DNA of 64,000 nt from positions 1-64,000 of the forward strand of contig NZ_KB892771.1 in NCBI RefSeq assembly GCF_000373925.1, given 5' to 3'. Positions 55,118-64,000 of the stretch are shown here, piece by piece. A model generated the notes under the pieces. It made no database searches. It was not told where the DNA came from and saw nothing but the letters and a program-made list of their open reading frames with translations. Positions within the stretch are counted from its first letter, which is position 1; the number at the start of each line of letters is the position of its first letter. This DNA comes from Actinopolymorpha alba DSM 45243 (GTDB taxonomy: Bacteria; Actinomycetota; Actinomycetes; Propionibacteriales; Actinopolymorphaceae). Made by a program: the position numbers and the translations under genes.

Positions 55118-57241
55118 TTATGACTTGATCGGAGGCGGCTGGAACCGCTCGCCGTACCGCGCGGCCAGCTCCTTGGCCCGGGCCGCGAACGCCGCCGGCC
55201 CGCCGTACGCCTCCACGAACTGCACCGCCCCACCCGTCCAGGCCGGGAAGCCGATACCGAGGATGCTGCCGACGTTCGCATCGCGCGCCGACCGGACCAC
55301 CCCCTCGTTCAGGCAGCGCAGGGTCTCGATCGACTGGATGAAGAGCAGGCGGTCCCGGACGTCCTCCTCGGGCACGTCGCCGGACCCGACCGCGAAGTGC
55401 TCGGCGAGTTCGGGCCACAGTCGCTTGGCTCCGCCGCCCGGCGGATAGTCGTAGAAGCCGGCGCCGGCGGACCTGCCCGGGCGTCCAAGCTCGGTCGCCA
55501 TCCGGTCGATCACCGCGTACGCGGGATGGTCGAGCGGCGCCCGCCCCTCGGCGGCGAGGTCGGCGACCTCCTGCGCCCGGATCCGCGCCACCAGGGTCAG
55601 GCTCACCTCGTCGGCGACCGCGAGCGGCCCCACCGGCAGGCCCGCCTTGCGGGCGACGTTCTCCACCAGGGCCGGCGGGACGCCCTCCACCACCATGGCG
55701 ATGCCCTCGGTGAGGTACGTCCCGAAGACGCGCGAGGTGAAGAAGCCGCGACTGTCGTTGACGACGATGGGCACCTTGCCGATCTGGCGTACGTAGTCGA
55801 ACGCCCGCGCCAGCGTCACGTCAGAGGTGAGGCGCCCCCGGATGATCTCGACGAGCGGCATCTTGTGCACCGGCGAGAAGAAGTGCAGGCCGACGAACCG
55901 CTCAGGCGCCCGCACCGACTCCGCCAGCCCGGTGATCGGCAGCGTCGAGGTGTTGGAGGCGATCAGAGCGTCGGGCCGGGCCATACGTTCGGCCATGGCG
56001 AGGACGGCGCTCTTGAGCTCGCGATCCTCGAAGACGGCCTCGATGACGAGATCGCACCCGGCGAGGTTGGCGTCGGTGTCGGTGGGGCTGATCCGGCGGA
56101 GGACCTCGGTACGCCGTTCCGGCGTCGACTTGCCGCCAGCGATCCGTTCGTCGAGCAGGGCGCCGATCCGGTCCCGGCCCGCCTCGGCGGCGGCGAGTGA
56201 GACGTCCTTGAGCACCACGTCGATACCGGCGTTCGCGCTGGTGTAGGCGATGCCGGACCCCATCATCCCGGCACCGAGAACGGCCAGCCGCTCCACCGGC
56301 CGCCGCTCGTAGCCGGCCGGCTTCGACGGCCCGCGGCGTACCTCGTTACGGCCGAACCACAACGTGCCGATCATGTTCTTGGCGATCGGGCTGATCACCA
56401 ACTCAAGGAAGTAGCGGCTTTCGATCTCGAACGCGGTGTCCACGTCCACGAAGGCACCCTCCACCGCGGCGGCGAGGATCCGCTCGGGCGCGGGGTAGAC
56501 GCCGTGGGTGCGCTTGGCGAGCATCGCGGGCGCCGCCGACAAGAGGGGGTACGCGCGCGGGTCACCGGGCGGCAGCCCGGGAATCATGAAGCCCGGCCGG
56601 TCCCAGGGCTGGACGGGCTCGGCACCGGAGTCGAGCCACTCCCGCGCCTTGGCCACCACCTCGTCGGGACCGCCGGCGAGTTCGTCCACCAGCCCGAGCT
56701 TCTGGGCGGCCGCGGGGCGCAGCTGGGTGCCTTCCACCAACAACGGCAGGGCGGCCTGCGGCCCGAGGAGGCGTACGGTGCGGACGATCCCACCGCCGCC
56801 CGGCAGCAGGCCCAGTGTCACCTCGGGAAAGCCGAGGTTGACATTCGGATCGTCCAGCACCACCCGGTGGTGGCAGGCCAGCGCGATCTCCAGCCCACCA
56901 CCCAGGGCCGACCCGTTGATCGCGGCGACCACGGGTCGGCCGAGGCGCTCGAGCCGGCGCAGCTGTCCCTTCGCCTGAGTGAGGAACCCGGCGAACTCCT
57001 CCAGGTTGTCGGCGGTCACCCGGCTCAGGAGCTCGAGGTCACCGCCGGCGAAGAACGTCGACTTGGCCGAGGTGAGGACTACTCCGCGGATCTCGTCCCG
57101 CTCGCGTTCGAGCCGGTCGACCGCGGCACCCATCGCCGAGACGTACTCCGCGTTCATCACGTTGGCCGCCTGACCCGGCTGGTCAAGCGTCAGCGTCACC
57201 ACGCCGTCGGCGTCCCTGTCGTACCGCACCGCTTCTGTCAT
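55118..57241 (-). CDS. fadB: 3-hydroxyacyl-CoA dehydrogenase / enoyl-CoA hydratase fusion (FadB-like)
   Basis: A 707-residue bifunctional beta-oxidation enzyme. N-terminal crotonase domain (about 1-200): FAGGDLELLSRVTADNLEEF, INGSALGGGLEIALACHHRV and LGFPEVTLGLLPGGGGIVRT. Then the NAD-binding dehydrogenase domain (about 320-500): VLGAGMMGSGIAYTSANAG, DLVIEAVFED, SNTSTLPITGLAESV, FFSPVHKMPLVEI, and the C-terminal 3HCDH domain (about 505-700, VNDSRGFFTSRVFGTYLTEG). It hydrates enoyl-CoAs and oxidises the product. Its usual partner thiolase may be the one at 62358. GGGAGAGGG precedes the ATG. Monocistronic. Confidence 0.92.
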   Translation of the reverse strand: MTEAVRYDRDADGVVTLTLDQPGQAANVMNAEYVSAMGAAVDRLERERDEIRGVVLTSAKSTFFAGGDLELLSRVTADNLEEFAGFLTQAKGQLRRLERLGRPVVAAINGSALGGGLEIALACHHRVVLDDPNVNLGFPEVTLGLLPGGGGIVRTVRLLGPQAALPLLVEGTQLRPAAAQKLGLVDELAGGPDEVVAKAREWLDSGAEPVQPWDRPGFMIPGLPPGDPRAYPLLSAAPAMLAKRTHGVYPAPERILAAAVEGAFVDVDTAFEIESRYFLELVISPIAKNMIGTLWFGRNEVRRGPSKPAGYERRPVERLAVLGAGMMGSGIAYTSANAGIDVVLKDVSLAAAEAGRDRIGALLDERIAGGKSTPERRTEVLRRISPTDTDANLAGCDLVIEAVFEDRELKSAVLAMAERMARPDALIASNTSTLPITGLAESVRAPERFVGLHFFSPVHKMPLVEIIRGRLTSDVTLARAFDYVRQIGKVPIVVNDSRGFFTSRVFGTYLTEGIAMVVEGVPPALVENVARKAGLPVGPLAVADEVSLTLVARIRAQEVADLAAEGRAPLDHPAYAVIDRMATELGRPGRSAGAGFYDYPPGGGAKRLWPELAEHFAVGSGDVPEEDVRDRLLFIQSIETLRCLNEGVVRSARDANVGSILGIGFPAWTGGAVQFVEAYGGPAAFAARAKELAARYGERFQPPPIKS

Positions 57242-57334
57242 GACGGCCCTCTCCCGCGCTGGGTCAACTCCGTCTCGGCTGGGTGTCCCCGCGACAGCCG
57301 AAACGGTACCCGCGGTCGGGCCTCTTCAGTCGAG

Positions 57335-57800
57335 CTACTTCAGGCCGGACGTCGAGCCAGACCTCAGGAAGTAGCGGGAGAAGAAGACGTACACGACCGC
57401 GATCGGGACTGTGGACAACGTCGCGAGCGCCAGCTCCAGCGGGAACTGCTGCGCTCCCTTGAGGTCGCCCGCGGACAGCCGGGCGATGCCCGAGGTTGAG
57501 CGTCGCGAGGTCCGGGTCGGAGGTGGCGACCAGGAAGTGGGTGAATTCGTTCCAGGATCCCTGGAACGACAGGATTGTCACGGTGATCAGGGCCGGCCGC
57601 ACCAGTGGCAGCACGACACTCCAGAACGTCCGCCACACGCTGGCGCCGTCGATCCGCGCCGCCTCTTCCAGCTCGTACGGCACGGCCTCGAATGCGCTCT
57701 TCATGAGCAGCATCCCGACCGCATCACAGAGCAGCGGAAGGATCATCCCGGCGTACGTGTTGAACATCCCGAGCTCGTTGAGGACCACTATCTGGATCTG
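57335..57800 (-). pseudogene. Sugar ABC transporter permease (MalG type), truncated and frameshifted
   Basis: The frame VVLNELGMFNTYAGMILPLL, then FEAVPYELEEAARIDGASVWRTFWSVVLPLVRP is the EAA-loop region of a MalG-type permease, with ITVTILSFQGSWNEFTHFLV after it. At about 57494 one extra G (CTCGGGCATC) shifts the frame; the true end IARLSAGDLKGAQQFPLEL, VYVFFSRYFLRSGSTSGLK continues in the next frame to a TAG at 57335. The first third of the gene is missing: the left part joins directly to a LacI gene end. About 155 of 280 codons remain. Confidence 0.8.
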
Positions 57801-58680
57801 TGCTCGAACGGATGCTGAGGGAAGGCCTGAGCAGCCGTTCAGGGGACTGATCACCTGGTTGGTCCAGGCCGCCGAGCGCGGTGACCAGCAGGCGTTCCGC
57901 GACGCGCCCGACGTCTTCGATGGGTTGCCTGACACTTGTGAGGCCGATGCCGGGGAGCGCGACGGACGGCGTGTCGTCGAAGCCCACCACGGCGATGTCG
58001 TGGCCCGGGCGTAGGCCGCGCTCGCTCACCGCCTGCAGCGCGCCGATTGCCACCAGGTCACTCACGCACACCAGGGCGGTCGGTGGCTCTGGCTCGGCGA
58101 GCATCCGGGTCGCGAGCGCCTGACCGTGGTCGATGCCGTCCTCGCTCCGGAAGACGAGCGGTGTGACGCCGAGCCGCGCGCAGGCGGAGGTGTAACCAGC
58201 ACACCGGTCGTCGCCGGCCCCGGAACCTTCCGGCCAGCCCAGGAACGCGATCCGGCGGTGGCCCCGCGCCCGCACATGCTCGACCGCCTGCGCCACGCCG
58301 GCGGCACCGTCGACATCCACCCACGCCCACAACTCGTCGTCGTCGGTCCAGGTGCGCCGAACGCGACGAACGGCACGTCGTGCGCGGCGAGCCAGCGGTG
58401 CCGTGGGTCGTCCACCACGGTGTCGGAGAGCACGAACCCGTCGACGGCCCGCTGGGCGAGGAGTTCGGCGTACCGCTCGAGACCGTCGGCGCCGGATGGC
58501 GCGGTGAAGAGGAGTACGTGGAAGCCGAGTTCGGCGGCGGACTCGGTGACCGCGTGCACGAACTGCGCGAGGACCGGGTTGAGGGAGGGCACTGGTCGGA
58601 CGCAGTAGCCGAGGAGCCGGGTCGTCCGCGTACGCAGCGAGCGCGCCATCAAATCGGATTCTGGTAGGAAAGTTAAGGCT
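57800..58680 (-). pseudogene. LacI family regulator, truncated and frameshifted
   Basis: The sequence LMARSLRTRTTRLLGYCVRP, then LAQFVHAVTESAAELGFHVLLFTA and HDVPFVAFG runs in one frame. After a one-base deletion near 58352 it continues in another: RTWTDDDELWAWVDVDGAAG, ARGHRRIAFLGWPEGSG, VSDLVAIGALQAVSERGL, AVVGFDDTPSVALPGIGLTSV, LLRPSLSIRSST. This is the ligand domain of a LacI/GalR repressor. The helix-turn-helix is gone, and the end runs into the MalG remnant. A deletion joined the two genes and removed the binding protein and first permease normally between them. Confidence 0.8.
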
Positions 58681-58746
58681 GTGTGACAAAGCCCTGTCAA
58701 GCGCGCTCCGCCAGACCGGCGGAGCAGACGACCGAGGAGACGCCAG

Positions 58747-60843
58747 GTGGAGCAACCATTCCTGCACGAGCTCGTCAGCTGTGTGGCCGCCCCCACGGTC
58801 GCGCTGTCCGGCGCCGACGGACAGGTCCGGCCAGGCGGCGTACAAGGCGTACTCCACCACGACCGGCGGGCCCTGTCGGAGCTGGTCGTCGACGTCGACG
58901 GGCACGAACCCGTCCCTGTCGGCCATCACCTCCGTACGGCCGGAAACGCCCATTTCGTCGGGGTCCTCCGCCACCTGGGAGACCCCGGAGCGGACCCGAC
59001 GGTCCGCGTCGAGCGGGAGCGCCACGCCCGTCCTGGCTGCCTCGAGGAGTCGCTGCTGCTGGTCAACGCGGCGCGGACAGCGATCACCACGACCGTGCGC
59101 CTGCGGGCGTCGGTGGACCTCGCCGGGATGGACGCGGTGAAGCAGGGCGCGAGCGCGGCGACCCTACCCGCTGGCGAGGCTGGTCCCGCCGCCGTCACGT
59201 GGGGCGACGACCGGACCCGGGTGACGCTGCGCGCCGAGACCGGGAAACAGGCGGCAGGTACGCCGTCCGAGCCGCCGACCATCGCGGTCGACGCCGACGG
59301 CCGGGCGGTGTTCACCTGGCAGGTCACGGTGCCGGCCCGGACCACCTGGTCGATGGGGCTTCGGCTGGAGATCGCGGAGGAGGCGCCCGCCGCCACGGCG
59401 AACTCCTTCCTCCCCGCGGCCAGCGGACCCGGCTGGGAGCCCGTCACCGTGGCGGGCCCGGCCGTTCTGACCCGGCTGGTCGATCAGAGCATCGATGACC
59501 TCGCCGCGCTCGCGCTCGCCGATCCGCTCGCACCCGGCGACGTCTTCCTCGCCGCGGGAAGCCCGTGGTTCTTCACGCTCTTCGGCCGCGACTCGCTCTG
59601 GGCCGCCCGGCTGACTCTGCCGCTCGGCACCGACCTCGCCCGCGGCACCCTGCGTACCCTCGCCCGCCGACAGGGCACCCGGCACGACCCCGCCACCGCC
59701 GAGGCACCCGGCAAGATCCTGCACGAGGTACGCCAGGAGCCGGTGAAGGTCCGAGGCCACGCGGGACTGCCGCCGATCTACTTCGGCACGGTCGACGCCA
59801 CCGCCCTGTGGATCTGCCTCCTGCACGACGCGTGGCGGTGGGGCATGGCGGCAGCCGACGTCGCGGAACTCCTCGATCCGCTCGAAGCGGCGCTCGGCTG
59901 GTTGCTCACTGACGCCGACGCGGACGGGGACGGCTTCCTGGAGTACGTCGACGAGAGCGGGCACGGCCTGGCCAACCAGGGGTGGAAGGACTCCGGCGAC
60001 TCGATCCAGTTCCCCGACGGGCGGATCGCGGACCCGTCGATCGCCCTCAGCGAGGCGCAGGCGTACGCCCACGAGGCGGCACTCGCCGGCGCCACTCTGC
60101 TCGAGGCGTTCGGTCGCCCGGGCGCCGAGCGGCTGCGCGACTGGGCGGGCGCGCTGCGGGAGCGGTTCCGTACGACGTTCTGGGTGTCAGACGCCCGGGG
60201 GCGCTTCCCGGCGATCGCGCTCGACGGCTCGAAGACTCCCGTCAACACCGCGACCTCCAACCTCGGCCACCTGCTCGGCACCGGCCTGCTCGACGCGGGC
60301 GAGGCGGCGACGGTGGCCGCGCGGTTGGCGCAGGACGACCTCGACTGCGGTTACGGTCTGCGCACGATGAGCGCGCACGCCGCGGGATTCAACCCGCTCG
60401 GCTACCACGCCGGCTCGGTGTGGCCGCACGACACCGCGATCGCCGTCCTGGGCCTGGCCCGGGAAGGGCACGCCACCCCGGCCGCGTCGCTGGCGTCCGG
60501 GCTGCTCCGGATCGCGCCGGACTTCGCCTACCGGATTCCGGAGCTGTTCGCGGGCACGAACGCGCGGGAGGGCGAGGCCGTGCTGGCCTACCCCGCCTCG
60601 TGCCGGCCGCAGGCCTGGTCCGCGGCCGCGGCGATCACGTTGCTGCAGGCCGCGCTCGGACTCGCGGCCGACGTGCCGTCCGGCGTCCTCCGGGTCGCAC
60701 CGGCCGAGGCGTTCGCCTCGTGGTTCCCGCTGCGGGTGAGCGGGCTGCGGCTCGCCGGCCACCCACTCACGGTGGACGTCGACGCGACCGGCAAGATCAG
60801 CGTCGAGACGACCGCGCCCGTCACGATCGAGTACGCCGACTGA
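58747..60843 (+). CDS. Amylo-alpha-1,6-glucosidase / glycogen-debranching-type protein
   Basis: A 698-residue (alpha/alpha)6-barrel glucosidase. An N-terminal beta-sandwich (about 1-220: LVVDVDGHEPVPVGHHLRTA, TTWSMGLRLEIAEEAP) precedes the catalytic barrel with WFFTLFGRDSLWAARLTLPL, IYFGTVDATALWICLLHDAW, NQGWKDSGDSIQFPDG and YHAGSVWPHDTAIAVLGLAR, matching the GDE_C/trehalase-like family used for oligosaccharide or glycogen-derived substrates. GTG 58747 has GAGGAG upstream. It is divergent from the decayed LacI gene and was perhaps once under its control; the sulfatase follows downstream. Confidence 0.85.
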   Translation: MEQPFLHELVSCVAAPTVALSGADGQVRPGGVQGVLHHDRRALSELVVDVDGHEPVPVGHHLRTAGNAHFVGVLRHLGDPGADPTVRVERERHARPGCLEESLLLVNAARTAITTTVRLRASVDLAGMDAVKQGASAATLPAGEAGPAAVTWGDDRTRVTLRAETGKQAAGTPSEPPTIAVDADGRAVFTWQVTVPARTTWSMGLRLEIAEEAPAATANSFLPAASGPGWEPVTVAGPAVLTRLVDQSIDDLAALALADPLAPGDVFLAAGSPWFFTLFGRDSLWAARLTLPLGTDLARGTLRTLARRQGTRHDPATAEAPGKILHEVRQEPVKVRGHAGLPPIYFGTVDATALWICLLHDAWRWGMAAADVAELLDPLEAALGWLLTDADADGDGFLEYVDESGHGLANQGWKDSGDSIQFPDGRIADPSIALSEAQAYAHEAALAGATLLEAFGRPGAERLRDWAGALRERFRTTFWVSDARGRFPAIALDGSKTPVNTATSNLGHLLGTGLLDAGEAATVAARLAQDDLDCGYGLRTMSAHAAGFNPLGYHAGSVWPHDTAIAVLGLAREGHATPAASLASGLLRIAPDFAYRIPELFAGTNAREGEAVLAYPASCRPQAWSAAAAITLLQAALGLAADVPSGVLRVAPAEAFASWFPLRVSGLRLAGHPLTVDVDATGKISVETTAPVTIEYAD

Positions 60844-60856
60844 CTGTGTGGTATCC

Positions 60857-60883
60857 GGCCCCACGGGCTCTGCCCGTGGGGCC
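60857..60883. terminator. 12-bp perfect hairpin between glucosidase and sulfatase genes
   Basis: GGCCCCACGGGC (60857-60868) pairs exactly with GCCCGTGGGGCC (60872-60883), three-base loop. It lies 13 bases past the glucosidase stop, so the sulfatase may be separately expressed or attenuated. Confidence 0.75.
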
Positions 60884-60918
60884 CACCCCCAACCGCATCC
60901 AGACGACAGGAGGGTCCC

Positions 60919-62361
60919 GTGTCGAGTCCTGACCACGCCTCGCCGGACACGGCGTACGACCGACCAAACATCGTCTTCGTGGTGTCCGACGACCACGCGG
61001 CCCACGCCATCTCCGCATACGACGACACGTTGCTGGAGACCCCGGGCATCGACCGGATCGCCAACGAGGGCATGCGGTTCGACGCGACGTACTGCACCAA
61101 CGCGTTGTGCGCGCCGAGCCGGGCGTCGATCCTCACCGGCACCTACAGCCACGTGAACGGCGTCCGCGGGCTGTCGACGCACATCGACGCGAGCCAGCCG
61201 ACGTTCGTCTCGATGCTGCGCGAGGCCGGCTACCAGACCTGGCTGGCCGGCAAGTGGCACCTCGGGCATGGCGGCATCCATGACCCGCAGGGGTTCGACT
61301 ACTGGGAGATCCTGGAAGATCAGGGTGAGTACTGGAACCCCGAGCTGATCTCGCCGCAGGGCCGTCGCACCATTCCCGGCTACACGACCACGGTCCTCAC
61401 CGACCTGGCGATCGAGCAGATCACGGACCGCGACCAGTCGCGGCCGTTCTGCCTTCTGCTGCACCACAAGGCACCGCACCGCAGCTGGGACCCCGACACC
61501 AAGCACGCCGACCTCTTCGCCGACCGCGAAATGCCCGAGCCGGCGACGTTGTTCGACGACCACGCCGGACACAGCGAGGCGGCCCGCAACGCCACCATGC
61601 GGATCAGCCGCGACCTCAACGAGCGCGACCTCAAGGCGCCGTACCCGCCCGAGTTGGACGAGACCGACCGGACCCACTGGGCGTACCAGCACTACATCAA
61701 GGACTACCTGCGCTGCGTGACGTCGATCGACGAGAACGTCGGGCGCCTGCTCGACGTGCTCGACGCCGAGGGCCTGCGGGACAACACCATCGTGGTCTAC
61801 ACCTCCGACCAGGGCTTCTTCCTCGGCGACCACGGGTGGTACGACAAGCGCTTCATGTACGACGAGTCGGTGCGCATGCCGATGCTGGTGCGCTACCCCC
61901 GCGAGATCCCGGCCGGCTCGTCAACGGACGCGATGGCGCTCAACATCGACTTCGCCCAGACGTTCCTCGACTACGCCGGTCTGGAGGCCCTTCCACGGAT
62001 GCAGGGCCGGAGCCTGCGCCCGGTGCTTCGGGAGGAACGCCCGGCCGACTGGAGGACGTCGTTCTACTACCGCTACTGGGAACACGACGAGCCCGGCCAC
62101 CACGTGCCCGCGCATTACGGCGTCCGCACGGAGCGGTACAAACTCGTCTACTACTACGGCGACGGGCTTGGCCTGCCCGGCACCTCTGACCGGATCACGC
62201 CGCCGGAGTGGGAGTTGTTCGATCTCGAGCGCGACCCGGCCGAGTTGCGCAGCGTCCACGACGATCCGGCCTACGCGGACGTACGCCAGGAACTCGAGGT
62301 CGAGCTGGCCCGGCTGCAGAAGGAGTTCGGCGACGAGCCCTGGGTGGGTGCCTCGACCTAG
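60919..62361 (+). CDS. Cys-type sulfatase
   Basis: A 480-residue sulfatase of the type I family. The metal ligands are in [20 protein letters not shown]; the modification site is [13 protein letters not shown] with Cys64 in C-x-P-S-R, to be turned into formylglycine; further motifs are [31 protein letters not shown] and [20 protein letters not shown]. There is no signal peptide, so it appears cytoplasmic, acting on an imported sulfated substrate. It needs an FGE encoded elsewhere, as the FGE-like protein at 171-866 lacks one catalytic Cys. GTG 60919 has AGGAGGG upstream. Its stop overlaps the convergent thiolase stop. Confidence 0.9.
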   Translation: MSSPDHASPDTAYDRPNIVFVVSDDHAAHAISAYDDTLLETPGIDRIANEGMRFDATYCTNALCAPSRASILTGTYSHVNGVRGLSTHIDASQPTFVSMLREAGYQTWLAGKWHLGHGGIHDPQGFDYWEILEDQGEYWNPELISPQGRRTIPGYTTTVLTDLAIEQITDRDQSRPFCLLLHHKAPHRSWDPDTKHADLFADREMPEPATLFDDHAGHSEAARNATMRISRDLNERDLKAPYPPELDETDRTHWAYQHYIKDYLRCVTSIDENVGRLLDVLDAEGLRDNTIVVYTSDQGFFLGDHGWYDKRFMYDESVRMPMLVRYPREIPAGSSTDAMALNIDFAQTFLDYAGLEALPRMQGRSLRPVLREERPADWRTSFYYRYWEHDEPGHHVPAHYGVRTERYKLVYYYGDGLGLPGTSDRITPPEWELFDLERDPAELRSVHDDPAYADVRQELEVELARLQKEFGDEPWVGAST

Positions 62362-63560
62362 ACGCGTTCGACGATCGTGGCGACGCCCATGCCGCCGCCG
62401 ACGCAGAGGGTGACCAGGCCGCGGCGGAGGTCCCGGCGTTCGAGTTCGTCGATCAACGTGCCGAGCAGCATGGCTCCGGTCGCGCCCAGCGGATGGCCCA
62501 GCGCGATCGCACCACCGTTGACGTTGACGACCTCCGGCGAGATCTCCAGCTCGCGCATGAACCTCAGCACCACCGCCGCGAACGCTTCGTTGACCTCGAA
62601 CAGATCGATGTCTCCCACTGTCAAGCCGGCCTTGTCAAGCGCCTTGCGGGCGGCGGGTCCCGGGCCCACCAGCATGATCGTGGGGTCGGTGCCCACCGCG
62701 GCGGTGCTCACGATCCGTGCCCGCGGTGTCAACCCGAGGTTGGCACCGGCACGCTCGCTCCCGATGAGCACCGCGGCCGCGCCGTCCACGATCTGCGATG
62801 AGTTACCCGCGGTGTGGACGTGCTGGATGCGTTCGACCATGGGATACCTGTCGATCGCCACGGTGTCGTACCCCAGAGCGCCAACCTCCTCGAAGCTGGG
62901 CTTGAGCGCCGCCAGCCCCTCGATGCTGGTCTCTGATCGGATCGCCTCGTCGTTGTCGAGGACGACGGTGCCGTTCTGGTCCACGACCGGGACCAGCGAC
63001 CGCTCGAAGTAGCTCTTGTCACGGGCCAGTGTCGCCCGCTGCTGGGACCGGCACGCGAACTCGTCCACGTCCTCGCGCCCGAAGCCCTCCAGGGTCGCGA
63101 GCAGGTCGGCGCTCACGCCCTGGGGTACGAAGCCGGTCCGCAGGTTCGTCTCAGGATCGATGAACCACGCTCCGCCGTCCGACCCCATCGGCACCCGCGA
63201 CATGGACTCGACCCCGCCCGCGACCACCAGGTCGTCGTACCCCGACCGCACCTTCTGCGCGGCGAGGTTGACCGCCTCCAGGCCGGAGGCACAGAACCGG
63301 TTGAGCTGCGTACCTGGTACGCCGACGTCCCAGCCGGCCATCAGCACCGCCGTCCGCGCCAGGTCGGCTCCCTGTTCGCCCACCGGTGTGACGATCCCGA
63401 GCAGGACATCGTCCACCTGACCGGTGTCGAGTTGGTTGCGCTGGCGGAGCGCGTCGAGCACGCCAGCCGCGAGCGCCACCGGTTTGACGCTGTGCAGCGC
63501 CCCCCGCTTGCCCCGGCCCCGGGGTGTGCGGACCGCATCGAAGACGTACGCCTCGGTCAT
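62358..63560 (-). CDS. Acetyl-CoA C-acyltransferase (thiolase)
   Basis: A 400-residue thiolase. The nucleophile Cys90 is in [12 protein letters not shown]; the second site is [20 protein letters not shown] with its His; the proton-relay Cys is in [15 protein letters not shown] near the end; [16 protein letters not shown] and [13 protein letters not shown] are also present. It cleaves 3-ketoacyl-CoAs (the last step of beta-oxidation), a natural partner of the FadB-like fusion 5 kb away. The start at 63560 matches the conserved [16 protein letters not shown]. The TAG overlaps the sulfatase stop by four bases (CTAG). Confidence 0.9.
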   Translation of the reverse strand: MTEAYVFDAVRTPRGRGKRGALHSVKPVALAAGVLDALRQRNQLDTGQVDDVLLGIVTPVGEQGADLARTAVLMAGWDVGVPGTQLNRFCASGLEAVNLAAQKVRSGYDDLVVAGGVESMSRVPMGSDGGAWFIDPETNLRTGFVPQGVSADLLATLEGFGREDVDEFACRSQQRATLARDKSYFERSLVPVVDQNGTVVLDNDEAIRSETSIEGLAALKPSFEEVGALGYDTVAIDRYPMVERIQHVHTAGNSSQIVDGAAAVLIGSERAGANLGLTPRARIVSTAAVGTDPTIMLVGPGPAARKALDKAGLTVGDIDLFEVNEAFAAVVLRFMRELEISPEVVNVNGGAIALGHPLGATGAMLLGTLIDELERRDLRRGLVTLCVGGGMGVATIVERV

Positions 63561-63707
63561 ACGTTCAAGCTTGCCCCCTGCGGGCCCCTTCAATGGCAGA
63601 ACCCCGCAGACGCGATTCGTTAACAACCGCAAGGAGCCCGGGCAAAGACGGCCGAAACTCCCGCACGGCAAGGTCCCTGCGCAGATCCGCAGGGTTCCGC
63701 GGCCCGC

Positions 63708-63761
63708 AACTTGCAGAAATCGCCCAGTTTTCGCGCGAAACGTGGGCGATTTCTACAAGTT
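63708..63761. terminator. 19-bp near-perfect hairpin upstream of the thiolase
   Basis: AACTTGCAGAAATCGCCCA (63708-63726) pairs with TGGGCGATTTCTACAAGTT (63743-63761), one mismatch, and the 16-base loop can pair further (GTTT with AAAC). It is far from any gene end seen here, so it is either a repeat-type element or a terminator for a gene to the right. Confidence 0.5.
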
Positions 63762-63815
63762 GATCATGAACCGGCTCCGCGCTCAATCAGATCCAGCAGC
63801 CTCTCCGGCGCCAGA

Positions 63816-63832
63816 GGTTTTGAATAAGCCTC
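63816..63832 (+). repeat. TTTTGAATAAGC motif repeat, right-edge copy
   Basis: GGTTTTGAATAAGCCTC, exact over 17 bases to the reverse of 21653-21669, 42 kb away. Confidence 0.6.
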
Positions 63833-63872
63833 ATTGCTGGTCCCCGGTTTATCTCAATATTCGGGCCGCTCG

Positions 63873-63893
63873 GGTGTACACAATGCGAGACGG
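63873..63893 (+). repeat. GTGTAC/GAGAC motif repeat, right-edge copy
   Basis: GGTGTACACAATGCGAGAC plus GG, 41 bases after the TTTTGAATAAGC motif; the same two motifs are paired in the same order on the minus strand at 21669-21612. Confidence 0.55.
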
Positions 63894-64000
63894 CTGGGAC
63901 CTCGCGCGTCAAGTCCCCACCATGCAAGGCCCGCCCCAAGACGCGCCACTGGGTGATCAGCTCGGGCGTGCCGAGTTGGGGCGATGCGGTCATACCAGGC

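Larger units (their letters stand above)
63561..64000. other. Non-coding right edge with hairpin and repeat motifs
   Basis: 440 bases with no convincing gene. It carries a long hairpin (63708-63761) and single copies of the TTTTGAATAAGC and GTGTAC/GAGAC motifs also found near 21.6-22.0 kb; the rest shows nothing recognisable. Confidence 0.5.

Noticed and set aside
57264-57935. An intact 223-codon permease gene
   Set aside because: The frame runs through a LacI end, lacks the first third of MalG and is shifted before the true C-terminus.
60187-61833. A 548-codon minus-strand frame opposite the glucosidase and sulfatase genes
   Set aside because: It crosses two well-supported genes and shows no domain motif.

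Overview
The window is high-GC DNA from an actinobacterium. The evidence is the dense coding on both strands, the GTG/TTG starts with strong Shine-Dalgarno sequences, the tail of a DUF222/HNH (13E12-type) protein at the left edge, an F420-type luciferase-like oxidoreductase, many TetR regulators, a YbaB/WXG100-type secretion cassette and several actinobacterial lipoproteins. A member of the Propionibacteriales such as Kribbella or Actinopolymorpha would fit, but that is only an inference. No rRNA, tRNA, CRISPR array, phage or complete transposase gene was seen.

Layout. 0-10 kb: FGE-like protein, nitrilase-family hydrolase, two GNATs, a response regulator/histidine kinase pair, DUF2231 membrane protein, a PRPP synthase/peptidase E-like operon, a PNPOx-fold protein, and a GNAT divergent from a TetR-RidA pair. 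10-16 kb: a MITE-like element inserted at the RidA stop codon, an ABC-2-like membrane protein divergent from TetR, a FadE5-type acyl-CoA dehydrogenase and an LLM oxidoreductase. 15-22 kb: a secreted GH43 enzyme, a DUF3800-like protein, succinate-semialdehyde dehydrogenase, methylglyoxal synthase, then a palindrome-rich stretch next to a truncated secreted ORF. 22-28 kb: a TetR-ABC-DUF6297 operon, a deletion scar joining 3' halves of an MMPL transporter and a TetR gene, and a thioredoxin/NHL protein. 28-40 kb: a nuclease toxin with YezG immunity protein, a lipoprotein, aldo/keto reductase, Tat-exported amidohydrolase, PaaN, an ArsR sensor divergent from a P1B-4 metal ATPase, and a five-gene type VII-like toxin cassette. 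40-50 kb: PaaH-type dehydrogenase, ECF sigma factor with a membrane partner, crystallin-like secreted protein, PhoD phosphatase and the branched-chain keto acid dehydrogenase operon (E1alpha-E1beta-E2). 50-64 kb: CaiB-type racemase, DUF3558 lipoprotein, acyl-CoA dehydrogenase, a SatD-like pair joined by a 39-bp tandem repeat, a FadB-like fusion, a decayed sugar-transport operon (LacI and MalG remnants), a glycogen-debranching-type glucosidase, a Cys-type sulfatase and a thiolase.

Metabolically the chromosome segment is rich in CoA-ester chemistry: BkdABC makes branched acyl-CoAs; acyl-CoA dehydrogenases, the FadB-like fusion, the thiolase, the racemase and PaaH/PaaN supply beta-oxidation and phenylacetate-type steps. 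They are scattered as single genes rather than one operon.

The most unusual content is in the small DNA structures. There are two 90-bp, three-hairpin palindromes abutting gene ends (26465 and 49828), with a half copy inside the MITE. There are two related long hairpins (15357, 41646), short repeat families shared between 10.2, 21.6-22.0 and 63.8 kb, and a duplication that built a 40-codon ORF coupled at both ends by ATGA overlaps (54312-54434). The best candidate for an undescribed protein system is the 36975-39366 cassette: YbaB-like protein, small secretion-target-like protein, WXG100-like membrane leader, separately encoded toxin domain and a tandem-domain immunity-like protein.
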